This document shows, one piece after another, positions 1 through 10,200 of a DNA stretch of 64,000 bases. Positions within the stretch are counted from its first letter, which is position 1; the number at the start of each line of letters is the position of its first letter. The notes under the pieces were generated by a model. It worked only from the letters and a program-made list of their open reading frames with translations, did no database searches and was not told where the DNA came from. Source of the stretch: Protea cynaroides. Taxonomy: Eukaryota; Streptophyta; Magnoliopsida; Proteales; Proteaceae. The position numbers and the translations under genes were made by a program. The stretch lies in the NCBI GenBank assembly GCA_028583415.1, contig CM053266.1, positions 6,271,217 to 6,335,216 on the forward strand, in the 5' to 3' direction.

Positions 1-52
1 AGGTGACCTCAATGACTGGGAGCATGCTAGAGACCTTCGCATCACCAGCTTT

Positions 53-727
53 GTGAAAGGGATGATGATTTCCTTTAACGCAGCCGAACTAGCTACACTT
101 CTGGAGATTCCTGACGACGGGGAACTCATTTATTGTCCACCCAGAGCCAAAGGATATCTTTCTGAGGACATGAGGACAGCCATAGCAGAGCAGATCTTAT
201 TACCAGGTAGAGTCATGTTGGCTTCAAACCTACGTCCTCAGGCTCGTCTATTCTACCGGATCATACAGCATAACATTGTTCCCCAGAGTGGGCACTATGG
301 AGAGTTATCCCAGTTGACCGAGTACCTCACCTACTGTGTGGCTACCAGGCACCGGGTTTGTTTGTCTTACTTGCTTATTCGGGTTATGATCTATGCGGCC
401 ATGCCTGGTGTGACGGGAAATCTCCCATATGGTAGGTTGATCACAGCTTTGCTGCAGCGTCTGGGTGTGGATATGCAGGGTGAGGTAGTTGTGGATGTCA
501 CCATGAGTTCTGATATAGATGCCGAGGCCATCTATAAGATGCAGATGGACGATCTAGTGCTCAGTGACGAGGAGTTACAGGCTCGTCCTCTCCTACCTAG
601 GAACCATGCGGCCCTTGCAGTAGCAGCAGCTGCAGCAGCAGCAGAGGCAGCTGAGATGGGAGATGATGGGGGTGCACACATGGAGGACATTCTCAGCGAG
701 AGATGGGTCAGGAGTTGGGGCGTCTAG
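53..727 (+). CDS. Retroelement-associated 'putative plant transposon protein' ORF
   Basis: An open frame of 224 codons. The first two thirds (start ISFNAAELATLLEIP, then a hydrophobic stretch around ICPPRAKGYL-like and LPYGRLITALLQRLGVD segments) resemble the plant-transposon-protein domain found in many plant LTR retroelements. The last 40 residues are an Ala-rich tract (LAVAAAAAAAEAAEM) followed by acidic residues. It lies on the plus strand, while the adjacent LTR and primer-binding site (1139-3339) are on the minus strand, so the ORF is antisense to that element, or belongs to another fragment. The frame probably begins upstream of the window, because the preceding bases also read as in-frame coding-like sequence. 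The function is unknown; I do not assign one. Confidence 0.5.
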   Translation: MKGMMISFNAAELATLLEIPDDGELIYCPPRAKGYLSEDMRTAIAEQILLPGRVMLASNLRPQARLFYRIIQHNIVPQSGHYGELSQLTEYLTYCVATRHRVCLSYLLIRVMIYAAMPGVTGNLPYGRLITALLQRLGVDMQGEVVVDVTMSSDIDAEAIYKMQMDDLVLSDEELQARPLLPRNHAALAVAAAAAAAEAAEMGDDGGAHMEDILSERWVRSWGV

Positions 728-1138
728 CTCGTAGCCTACGGGTCACGCAGGACCAGGTTCATTGGCTTAGAGAGGTGCACGAGCGGGATTATGATATTGC
801 AAACCCAGTACCATCCAGGCCCTCTACACCACCATAGTCAGATGTAGTTTTTATTTTATTTTCATGTGATTTATTTTGTTACTAAAGTAACTGTCCGACT
901 TGTGGACTGTACTATGTTGTTCACTTGTATATAAAAAAAAATTTATGAAATGGTTATTTGTTTCTCTTAATACTTCAATACTTATATTTGTTCTTCCATT
1001 AATAGTATATTATGCATCTTTCTTAAGTCTCAAGCAACAAGCAAGCTTATGGTGTGTTCTTATTAAAGTTTTTAATTTTCCTAACTCAGCTCATTGGACG
1101 CAGTTAGATGCAGAATGATTAGCTGGACAGAGCCTAGG
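728..1138. other. AT-rich retroelement internal or leader sequence
   Basis: Between the antisense ORF and the minus-strand primer-binding site. It is AT-rich with an A9 run near 935. No convincing coding frame was seen; the 72-codon frame at 900-1118 is hydrophobic low-complexity and not believed. Confidence 0.4.
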
Positions 1139-1150
1139 GCTCTGATACCA
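1139..1150 (-). promoter_or_regulatory. Primer-binding site (initiator tRNA-Met type)
   Basis: On the minus strand this reads TGGTATCAGAGC, the standard plant LTR-retrotransposon primer-binding site complementary to the 3' end of initiator tRNA-Met. It lies 3 bp after the LTR end (GGGGTGTGACA on the minus strand). This fixes the orientation of the element as leftward, with its internal region running out of the window. Confidence 0.8.
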
Positions 1151-1153
1151 AGT

Positions 1154-3339
1154 TGTCACACCCCAATTTCGGCTGAACCAGAAGTGTGAGTGGACCGGCT
1201 CTAAACCACGGTTCATACCAGGATCTCAATAGACCGTGTCAACCAATCATTCCCAAGCAGTCTAACATAATCAGAGATTAATACATAGCAGCAGAATATA
1301 AATAAATGAACTGAGATTTATGTGGTAAATTAAAATAATTATTCAACTTATTCCACCATTCACAAATTTAAATAATAAAAGTATTACAATGTATTGTTCA
1401 AAATAAAATCCCCTCTAAAGGAAAACATAAAAGGAGCACTCGCATGATGCGTCATGCTCATCCTCCACTGCCTGGGTATCAATGGCAGCAATTGTACCGT
1501 ACACTGGGGCAGTCACGAAGTCATCAACTGTGTACCCTGCATCCATATCTGAAAAGAAATATATATATATATATATATATATTTAGGTGAGCTCACAACT
1601 TAGCTCAGTAAAGTACAAGACCAATGCAACATACAAAATGCATGAGATAACATTACAATTTGGGTCAGGTATAACTTGCAATTATGCTATGGTAATGTTT
1701 TGCGGCCACCGCACCTCCATGCACGAGAGTGTAAGCAAACCCAACAGTCAGGCACCTACCACACTACTGTTGTTGCCCTACATCATTCAGTCCGATATGG
1801 AGATAGGACTCGAGTCTGGTGGGCAGGAAGAACTACAATTCCACGTCCTCCCCCTGATATCCCACACCGTACCAATACCTAAACCCCTACTGGCAAGGGC
1901 TTGCAAGTGGGTTCTGTTTCTAACCAGTCCTAAATGGCAATACAATATCAATGGCCCTACCACAGCATGGCTCCCTACGACATAGAGATAGGGCTCAAGT
2001 CTAGCGGGCAGGAAGAACCACAATCCCACGTCCTCCCCCTGATACCCTATTCGCACCAAGTCTGCTAAGGTAGATGGCAATACGAAAAAGGTGTTAGTTG
2101 TGGATATATCCAGGGCACACCCCCTTTCACATTCCACACACTAACCAAAACATACGCATGCCTAACATCCAATAATCCTAGCATATGAAATGCATGAACA
2201 GATAATAGTAACAAAAGAAGTAACTATATGGCATGTGAAATGCACAGACATCAAACAATGAAATTCATATACAATTTAGTTGCAAAGGTTTACTGGTTAA
2301 TTAAATAATTAGAGTTTGGGTCTTGTCCCTTACCTGACGCGTGATAACAATCCCGCTCTACGTCACAGGGTATTCTCACGTTGTCTACAGGTCCTACACA
2401 ATCATATTCATAGGTTAGAATTAATTTATTAAAGTCACAGTTGGTCAGAACCTTGCCTGACCAAGCAAACAAGGCTCGGAAGCCATACCGGTCGCAGGTA
2501 CCGGTCTCAGGGGAGTGAAACCGGTATGGTGCCATCGGTATATACCGGTTGCGGTACATACCGGTCTCAGCCAGTGAAACCGGTATGTGCCTGCGGTATA
2601 TACCGCAGGCCCATACCGCTGGACCTTGTTTCCCTCCGGTATAGTCCGTGGTTTGGATCCGAGAGGAAGGTCTCGGATCTCCCTTCCTTGTCGGTTATCG
2701 GCTAGGTTTTCTAGGGTTTCTCCTAACCCACGCTAAGGTCCAAGCATCGTAATGGTCTTCTAATTTTGGCTAGAACCCCGTATCAAACCAGATCAGATTT
2801 GAAAGAAGAAAGATCTAGGGTTTAGGATTGTCGCGCCGCTTCGCGGCTTCGATCCGATATCCTAATGTTACTAACAGTATTGAGCACTTACCGGCGGTGT
2901 TCGTCGGTTGGCGGTGAGCTCTTCCAATGGAAACCTCCTTCCTGGGCAGCCTCTTCCTCCTTGCTCCTTCTCAACTCTTCTCCAGACGGCTAGGGTTTAA
3001 GAAGGATCAATGGAGTGTGATCATCTCTATAAATAGAGGAGGGCCGTTCTTGGGAAGATTTTCCACGATTGGAAACTTCCCAAGTTTCCATTCGGAGTGA
3101 GGGACCCGCTGGAGTCCGTCTCCCACAGAAAAGAAGTATACCGGTCGCACATACCGGTCTGACTGACTCAAACCGGTATAGTCAGACCGGTATGAGTTTT
3201 TACCAATTTTGAGTGGTTATCGTACCTGAAATTTACGTGGTTCGTCTCCCGATTTCGCCTTCCGGTCCGGTTATGATTGGGACACCTGTCATCATATAAA
3301 ATCATGGTTTAGACCCGGTTTTAGAACACGGTTCTTACA
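1154..3339 (-). mobile_element. Tekay-like 5' LTR of a minus-strand retrotransposon (2.19 kb)
   Basis: On the minus strand the LTR begins TGTAAGAACCGTG (plus position 3339) and ends GGGGTGTGACA (1154), followed by the primer-binding site. This start and end pair is typical of long Tekay/Del-type Ty3 LTRs. Inside are an AT dinucleotide run (about 1557-1582), an ACCGGT-rich block (2487-3201) and a CpG-rich part around 2650-3120. The partner 3' LTR lies outside the window, so the target duplication cannot be checked; the outer right flank is ACTTT (3340-3344). ORFs inside it are not believed to be genes. Confidence 0.65.
2487..3201. repeat. Cluster of ACCGGT motifs with a 22-nt palindrome
   Basis: Ten ACCGGT hexamers, mostly in the contexts ATACCGGTC or AAACCGGTAT, fall in two patches (about 2487-2600 and 3139-3201) inside the LTR. 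A perfect 22-nt palindrome centred on GGTATATACC lies at 2589-2610. Confidence 0.75.
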
Positions 3340-3995
3340 ACTTTAGCTCTATCTCTATTCCTTGGTGGGGTGGATGTGGACGACAATGGTGTTTGATCCA
3401 TTGGGTGGGCTTACACACCCTGTGTATAGAGACGAGGCGGCCACCGAACCTTTCTATAGCACATTGCAAACTTATGAACCAGACCAAAGATATGAATTGA
3501 ATGCATGCATATGTTTGTTGCATTGTTTTGTTTGCTCACTGAGCCGTGATGTGTGCTCACCCTTTTGACGTCGAATACTTTTAGTTGATGATGCAGGTAC
3601 CACGGTTGAAGACTTTATGAATGCTCCTATGTATGGACATGCGGTGGCGATGGACGCTGAAGTTATGGTGGAGTCGCATGATTCGTCATGCGAATGCAAC
3701 TCTTGTGTTTTCGATTAAAATTTTATTCAATTTATACAGACGATGTAATTGATTAAATATTTTATTTTATATCTTAGTCAATGGAGAATAATTGGATAAT
3801 TTATTATTTTTAAAATTGTTAGACTCTCAGTTCATTAGTATAAAGACTTCCGTTATTGTGTATTTACTCTGATTATTATTGTGGATGTGTATGGTTTAAG
3901 CAAACGGACACAACCTATTCGAGATCCTGGTTTAACCGTTGGTTAATTAGCGGTTCATCACACCATTTTGAATAATGCGGAATTGGGGTGTGACA
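3340..3995 (+). mobile_element. 3' part of a plus-oriented LTR of the same broad family
   Basis: The segment ends GGAATTGGGGTGTGACA at 3995, matching the LTR end of the neighbouring minus-strand element but inverted. A 'GCATGATTCGTCATGC' block at 3677-3692 mirrors 'GCATGATGCGTCATGC' at 1443-1458. The segment is cut at 3340, where the minus-strand element abuts it. No primer-binding site follows, so it is a solo or broken LTR. Confidence 0.55.
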
Positions 3996-3999
3996 CGAT

Positions 4000-5187
4000 C
4001 AAATATGATCTTGGTCACATTGTTGATGATCGATGCTTGATTAATGCTCTCACATGCTTACTGCTATGATTGGATGCATACTTTGACTGTTATATTTGGA
4101 ATGCTATCATTGTTGTATTTGGAATGCTATCACTGCTATAGTTTGAATGCTTTCACCTACCATATTTGATTTTGGAAAGAGACAAATTAGAAAAAATAAT
4201 AATTAGGGTAGGAAACCCAAAAAATGGGAAGAACAATTAAGGCAAGATAAACCCTAGAATGAAAAGAACAAATATGGAAAGATAAACCCTAGAATAAAAA
4301 GAACAATTAGGGAAAGATAAACCCTAGAATTGAAAAGATAGAGAGAAAGGGTAGGAAACCCTAAAAATGGAAATCACACCCAAAGGGATAGGAAACCCTA
4401 GAAACTTAAAATTGAAATACAACAATGGTATGAGTTTAGGTCTCATCCCTAGATCCTATTGACAAAAAATGGTAGGAGTTTAGGTCTCATCCCTAGATCA
4501 TATTAACAAAAATGGAAAGAATTTTGGTACACATTTCAAATCTGACTCTCACAATCCTTTCGAATTACGTTGTACCTGATTTCTAGGGCAAACCCTAGAA
4601 TACATAGGCAATTTGGGAGTCCCAAATACAGTACAAAACCACCCATCAACCATTCATCTAGCATAAACTTCAACTTGAACAAAGAATCTAATTGAAGCAC
4701 ATGCATAAACCACTTCCATTCTTTAATCACAAAACCCATTTCGAACTACGTTTTTGGACTTGATTTCTAGGATTGGAATACGTAGGCAGTTTGAGATGTC
4801 TTACACGTCTCAGATTCAGTCCAAGATCGAACTATCATTTGGTCCGGTTCACTGTATAGTACTGTACTCATTTGCTTGTTTATTTGTTTCAGGACATGTT
4901 TGGCTAAACCCCTAGGTTAGACTAATGTAGCAATTTGGTTTAGGACATCCCCCATTGAACCCTAATCATCCAGTTGACCAAGCACAGTCAAAATTAGAGT
5001 TTAAGGAAAGTTTAGGAGGTCGATATTGATTGGGCAGTTTGGGTGCCTAACACATTCCCATAATCGTACCTTGAATACTTACCCGATCTCTTGCAGACCA
5101 AAGAACTGATACATTGGGTTATGAGTCAATAGAAGTCTTACCTTAGGGTGAGGCTACATTCTTAGAGGTCCTAGACCTTAATCTAGG
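4000..5187 (+). mobile_element. Probable Tat/Ogre-like LTR and leader remnant
   Basis: The right part contains phrases common in Tat-lineage Ty3 LTRs ('GGGTGCCTAACACATTCCC' near 5050 and 'AGGTGGCGACTCC' near 5185). Boundaries are unclear. It contains the short tandem repeats listed separately. The call rests on recall of the family and has not been aligned. Confidence 0.4.
4195..4525. repeat. Short tandem repeats (about 40-45 bp and about 55 bp)
   Basis: A unit containing 'AAAGATAAACCCTAGAAT' recurs three to four times at about 4240-4340. A second unit containing 'GTTTAGGTCTCATCCCTAG' occurs twice at about 4430-4510. The AAACCCTA core resembles plant telomere sequence but the spacing is not telomeric. 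Confidence 0.6.
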
Positions 5188-5197
5188 TGGCGACTCC
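5188..5197 (+). promoter_or_regulatory. Possible tRNA-Arg-type primer-binding site remnant
   Basis: TGGCGACTCC is the beginning of the primer-binding site used by Tat/Ogre Ty3 elements. It follows the LTR-like sequence to its left. The downstream bases no longer match, so it is degenerate. Confidence 0.35.
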
Positions 5198-5342
5198 AAC
5201 AGAACAGTGATCTTCATTGTTACATGTATTTTATCCTGAGGAGGACCATTTCTCATTGTCCTCACACATACATTACACCAAAAAATGATACTAAACACTA
5301 ATAAAAACAAGAGTTTGTTATAAAAAACAAAAACAAAAATGA

Positions 5343-6817
5343 TAGCCTTAGGCTATGTTTGGTATCGTTTTTGTTTTTGATTTTTGTCTATTTATCAAAA
5401 AACAATTTTGAAAATCATTTTGATAAAAAATAAAAAGTTGTTTGGTTATCATTGTAAAAAATAAATCATAAAATGAAAAACAGATTTGGCATATTATGTC
5501 TAAAAATAATTTTGAGATGATCTTCCTCTCCAGCAGTTAGGTAAAAAATCAAACTAATAGACTGCAGCAAAGTGTTTTCATAAAGCTAATTGCTCTCCAA
5601 CGGCTTCTTTAAAATGACTTGGCAATATTGAGAACCAAGATTCAATCCCGAAGGTTGGATGGTCTACAACCTTACCTTGTTTTCTTTGTCTCTCTGTGTG
5701 AAGGCAAAATGCCTGGAAATGAGACAACCATTGCTTTCTTTCTTTTGCCTTGGTGCCTCTTTTTTTTTTTCTTTTTTTTTTTCCTTTTTTCCGAAGGAAA
5801 AAATACCAGGCAGGTGTTAATCTTGAATCTGCAAAACCTGAAAGAGCCGAAATTGGACGGTTTTCATGGTGAAGAAAGCTATCCAGTGTTGTCGTTGTTA
5901 CACGATCTGATTGTGTTTCTCTGGCAGTGCAGAAGAATTATCACTCTCCAAGGTTTTCCAGTGAATTAGGCGGAGAAGAGAAGAATATCAAGGGCTTTAC
6001 AAATCCAGAGAGAGAAGGTTATATACAGAGAGCTCAAAGAAGAATCAGATGGAATCAATGAACTAACATGAGTATTTGACCAACGCAACAGTGAGCATCT
6101 GAATGGAAATGAAAATGACTGAGCTCTCGTTTGAAGACGACGGGCTCTGGTTGCAGAAATCGTCTTTCTTCCAATTCCATTTTTAGGTCATATCGTTTCA
6201 ATGACTGAGCTCGCCAAGAAATTCATAGGTCAAGATCATCGCATCTCCATTACCATTCTCAGCGTAAAGTTTCCCCTCACCCCAAAGATCAACCTTCGTA
6301 TCTAATCTCTTGCTGCTTCTGTCGCTGGAATCCGGTTCGTCGACTTGCCTCAACTCAACCTACATTCAGACGACATGACTCAGACACTAGAAGCCATGGT
6401 ATCAATCTTCTTAGAGGCCCACAAATCCTATGCCAAAAACACAATCACCCAACTCTTCTTCATGCCAGATTCACCGATCTCTCCTACATCAATCTTTACT
6501 AAACTTAAATTGCAGAGAATTCAAGAGACAAAATATGGAGAGAGATGATAGTTTTATAAAAAAATTTAAAATTATATTTTTACCCTTAATTTTGGAAGGT
6601 TAGAACACGTGGTTACTTAAAGGTTTGTGCAAAAACAGCTTCAACCTCTTTTTGGTAAAAAATCAGAATGAGGTTTCAATCTCTTTTTTATTTGAGGTTT
6701 GTTTTTATTTTTTTATTTCATAAATATCATTTAAAAGTGATACCAAACACTTATAAAAAAACAAAAATTGTTAAAAAAAATAAAAACAAAAATAAAAATG
6801 ATACCAAACACACCCTT
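5343..6817. mobile_element. Terminal-repeat element with captured gene sequence (Pack-type candidate)
   Basis: The left end reads GGCTATGTTTGGTATCG and the right end, read inward, GGGTGTGTTTGGTATCA, with T/A-rich subterminal repeats on both sides (about 5343-5560 and 6640-6817). Such 'GTGTTTGG' ends are common in plant hAT-like miniature elements. The interior is not repeat-like and includes a UDP-glycosyltransferase fragment. A piece of another copy's end abuts the left side (about 5285-5343). I did not find a clear target duplication. Confidence 0.5.
6156..6485 (+). pseudogene. UDP-glycosyltransferase N-terminal fragment (broken)
   Basis: The frame starting at 6156 reads EIVFLPIPFLGHIVSMTELA, the N-terminal acceptor-binding signature of plant family 1 UDP-glycosyltransferases (the catalytic His follows the FLG turn). 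It continues with an ISITILSVKFP strand and an ASVAGIRFVDLPQ segment. An in-frame TAA at 6303-6305 interrupts it. The fragment stops near position 110 of a protein that is normally about 470 residues, and no C-terminal UDP-sugar (PSPG) motif is present. It lies inside the Pack-type candidate and points the same way as the BASS4 gene. It is most likely a captured, non-functional fragment. Confidence 0.65.
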
Positions 6818-6886
6818 ATTTATGGTACTTTCACAATTTTAATTCTATCCGTATGCTACGACGAACGACTGGACGGATCAATTCAG

Positions 6887-6893
6887 TGACGTG
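6887..6893 (+). promoter_or_regulatory. TGACGTG motif upstream of BASS4
   Basis: An ACGT-core element (TGACGTG) of the kind bound by plant bZIP factors, about 115 bp before the BASS4 start codon. A 7-bp match alone is weak evidence. Confidence 0.25.
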
Positions 6894-6920
6894 AAGGGTC
6901 TGGAGTTGATTAAAGCGCAG

Positions 6921-6990
6921 GTAGGTTACCAGCGAGCATCACACATATACTTGTATTTGCTGTCTCACTCTCTCTTTCGTTCTGCTTCAG
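6921..6990 (+). other. Possible 5'-UTR intron of BASS4
   Basis: A donor-like GCGCAG|GTAGGTT and an acceptor with a pyrimidine tract (CTCTCTTTCGTTCTGCTTCAG) bracket 70 bp just before the start codon. Plausible but short; it needs transcript evidence. Confidence 0.35.
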
Positions 6991-7007
6991 AAGTTACAGA
7001 TTTGGGA

Positions 7008-7205
7008 ATGGCGGGAACTCTTCAAACGCTAGTTTACAGACTTGCAATGGACAGTAACGGAAAATCCTGTCAGCGAAAACCTATTGTTCCGGTTCATTAT
7101 GTCCGATTCCTTGGCTCTGCCATCGCTTGTAGCCCTAATTCGCCAATCCTTTGGAAATCCCGTTCGATTTCTCGAACGATCAGAGCCATAGAAAGATCTG
7201 ATCAG
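7008..7205 (+). CDS. BASS4: BASS4 exon 1 (transit peptide region)
   Basis: 66 codons beginning MAGTLQTLVYRL and ending at the donor GATCAG|GTTTAC. An in-frame upstream ATG exists at 6891, but it lies before the possible 5'-UTR intron. I chose 7008 because it gives a typical Met-Ala chloroplast transit start. Confidence 0.75.
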
Positions 7206-10200
7206 GTTTACGTTTACTCCATGCGGTTCTTTTTCTTCCTGTAGTGAAGGTTTTTGTTTCTGCCAACGGCCTTCTTTCATATTAGTATATTTTTTTTAAG
7301 TCATGATTGGCATTTAAATTCAGACCAATTTTGGTTGACTCTTGAAATTGAAGCGAGGCAACTGTTTCAGCATCGTGGTTGGGTTTCACTACTACTGGTC
7401 GCTGGACTTGTTAAGGGTTTGAGGTATTTATATCTCGGGCATTATCCTGTCTGATAAAAGTCCGTCACATCTCAGGTAGATGGTGATCGAAATCAGCCTG
7501 CTACGGTCATGGATTCAGCAACTGGGTTATTATGGGTAAAACCAGTATTAAATTTCGCTGCCGCTAACTTCCTTCCACTAGGTAATGCTGGTATTTTATT
7601 TGAATCAATGTCATTGCTTCTCTGTTGGATATTATATTATACGCTGCCTTGCTTTCTCACAAGCTTCGCTTCTAAAATAACCACCTACACCCTGTAATTT
7701 ATCATGTACTGCCTGCTTTTGAAGTTCCAGTTTCAGTGAATTCGTTTTTAATCCCCGTTATCTTTCCTCATGGAATCTGGATGCATTAGTTTTCGATTCT
7801 GTCCTTTTCCCCCCCTTTATAACTGTCTCTAGCTAACTAGAATCTAGGTCATTATCTTTCCTTTGTACTGAATTGCCATGTTCATTGAAGAAGTTGTAGC
7901 TTGATCCTTCCTTTTAAGATGAGAGAATTTCTGAGGACCATCTCTGCTTTTGGCATCCATCAATTAAACATTAACTGGATTGTTCTCCACAACATTGATA
8001 CCACCAGAAAACTAAGCCAAGGCCATGGCAAAGAGACAACAGTTCAACCTTACAAGAATCACCATCAATCACTAGCCCTCAATAAGCAAAAACATTGAGG
8101 TCCTGCTGTCCCTAAAGGATCCTTCTACTCCATGTTTTGAAATGTAGGTACGGCCCAAATACAAACCTATGACTAAATGCTTAGCTTGCTTGGTTTTACA
8201 TCACAAGGCCAACTTAGAGCCATATCCAATTATTTGGGTCGGCTAGATGAATCTTTTTTGGCCATTCCATTTCAAAGGGGAAAAAAAAAAAAAAGAAAAA
8301 AGAAAAAAAAGTTCTCATTTAGATCCAAAGAATGAGAGGCTTGGATCTTCTTGTTTTGGAAGAGTAGGGCTCACAGTTATTTCAGTTCTTTTTGAAACGT
8401 AAAGGTTGGTCTCAATTATTTATCAAAAAAAAAAAAAAAAGTTGGTCACAATTAAAGCAGATAGATTGTGATTTTGATTAACAGGCCTTATCAAAGCTAC
8501 TTGGGTTGGCTATACTAGTCTCAGTTTCATTGTGTGTTTGTATGCGTTGATAAGTAACAATATCGTAACAAGAAATGCAGTTAGAAATGAAAATACAAGA
8601 GGATACAGTACAACATCAACAAAGGCACTTCAATGGGAACTTATCATTAGCCAGCAACAAACAGCATGAGGCTTCCTGTTGTATGTCTAATCAAATGATC
8701 CGTTGCTAAGACAAAGAACTACGGACTTAACGCTGATCCCTTAGAGACGTGCTATGATTTTGATCAGCATTATTGATCTTAATACTAAACTTTCAACCCG
8801 TGGTGCTTTATGTTATCCATATTCTCTTTCTTTATTTCCTTGGTTGATGCCTCATGCCTTCTATTTGAACACTTTATTGAGTCTATGAAATGATAAGCCA
8901 TGGAGTCAACCCTCATTCTCTAATTCATGTTATTTTGTTGCATTTGATATTTACATTTCAGGTTTGATTTGGATTATGGCTATTTGTGTCATATAAGGTT
9001 GCTAGGAAACCATAGATGGTGCAGCAGCACCTTGGCCTCGTCATAAATGATGATATATGAACTTTTACCAACTTGTGTTATTATGTGCTATTTCATTTAC
9101 AACAATAAAATGAGAATAACAAACAAAGTACTTGGTTGAGCTATGCTGGGAGAATTAGTACCCAAAAGAAAAAGGAATTATCAATTATGCTAGACGAATG
9201 CATTTTTACGCTTTCCTCTTATCCCCATAAAACTTTGATGCAGATCAAGATTACCAAGTCAATTTCTTGACTACGTGGTACTGTTTACGTGAACCGTATC
9301 ACCCTTGTTTGAAGGGTCAGACCAGGTCTCCTACAACTAGCCTAACCAACTATGGCTAGCCACAGCTGTTGGACTGCTGTAGGGACAGTTGTAAGACAAT
9401 TGGTGGACAACTGTCAGAAGATTTTTTAAGAGCTGCTGTCCAAGAGGTCTACATTCTAAATATATACGTTCTAAATATATATGCTTCCTAAAGTTAGCTA
9501 TTTTTATTGTTAATTACTTGCCTAAGTTAATCTTTGTATTTTGAATAGTTTCTATTTTTAGTTTAGGAAAGTTTGTATTAGGCAATATCTCTTCTTCTTT
9601 TGTAAAGTTTTCAAAAGCAAGATTGGACTTTCCTCCTTTGCTAGTGTCCACAAAGAAGGATTGACCAATCTTAATTTTCTATTTTTATTCAAAGACAACT
9701 CTATATATATATATATATATATGAATGCAAAGAGAAGAGAATTCAGTTTTGGGGAAAAAGAGAGCTTGTTGCAATTTTTGCAATTGGGTCTCTAGGCTAT
9801 GAGACTCAGTCGCAACCCTTACTTCCCTCTCCTCTTCATTGTTTCTCCATCCCCTCTTCTCTTATCGATTTTTCTCCTTCCTAGCACCTATTTCCCATCG
9901 GCTCTATTGTATTTTCTTACTTCCTAATGTTGATTTTTGAACTTAATCTTCATCCTTTGCTGTTGGATCTTGGAAGCATTGAAGCCATCAATAAAAGGAT
10001 TCACCACCTTCATTGCCGAGTGAATTGAAAGATCCAAATTACCCTATACTTCTTGTTAGCGATACTAGCAATACCGACGCTGTACACAGCTCATAGCGAT
10101 ATCGCTATGAGCTGTGGGTCCCACTTCTATTGTTATGTTATTCTTATTTGGATTGTTTCCTTGTTAGATTCTATTGTTAGGAAACATTATCTTTTGCTAT

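Noticed and set aside
3028..3042. TATA box CTATAAATAGAGG as promoter of a plus-strand gene
   Set aside because: It sits inside a minus-oriented LTR and no plus-strand gene follows; kept only as a curiosity.
1154..3995. Single 2.8-kb element with TGTCACACCCCAATT inverted ends
   Set aside because: The TGTAAGAACC start at 3339 and the primer-binding site at 1139 show two LTRs of one family in opposite orientations instead; no matching TSD flanks 1154-3995.
4240..4340. Interstitial telomere repeat (AAACCCTA)
   Set aside because: The motif occurs once per ~45-bp unit, not as a tandem heptamer array.
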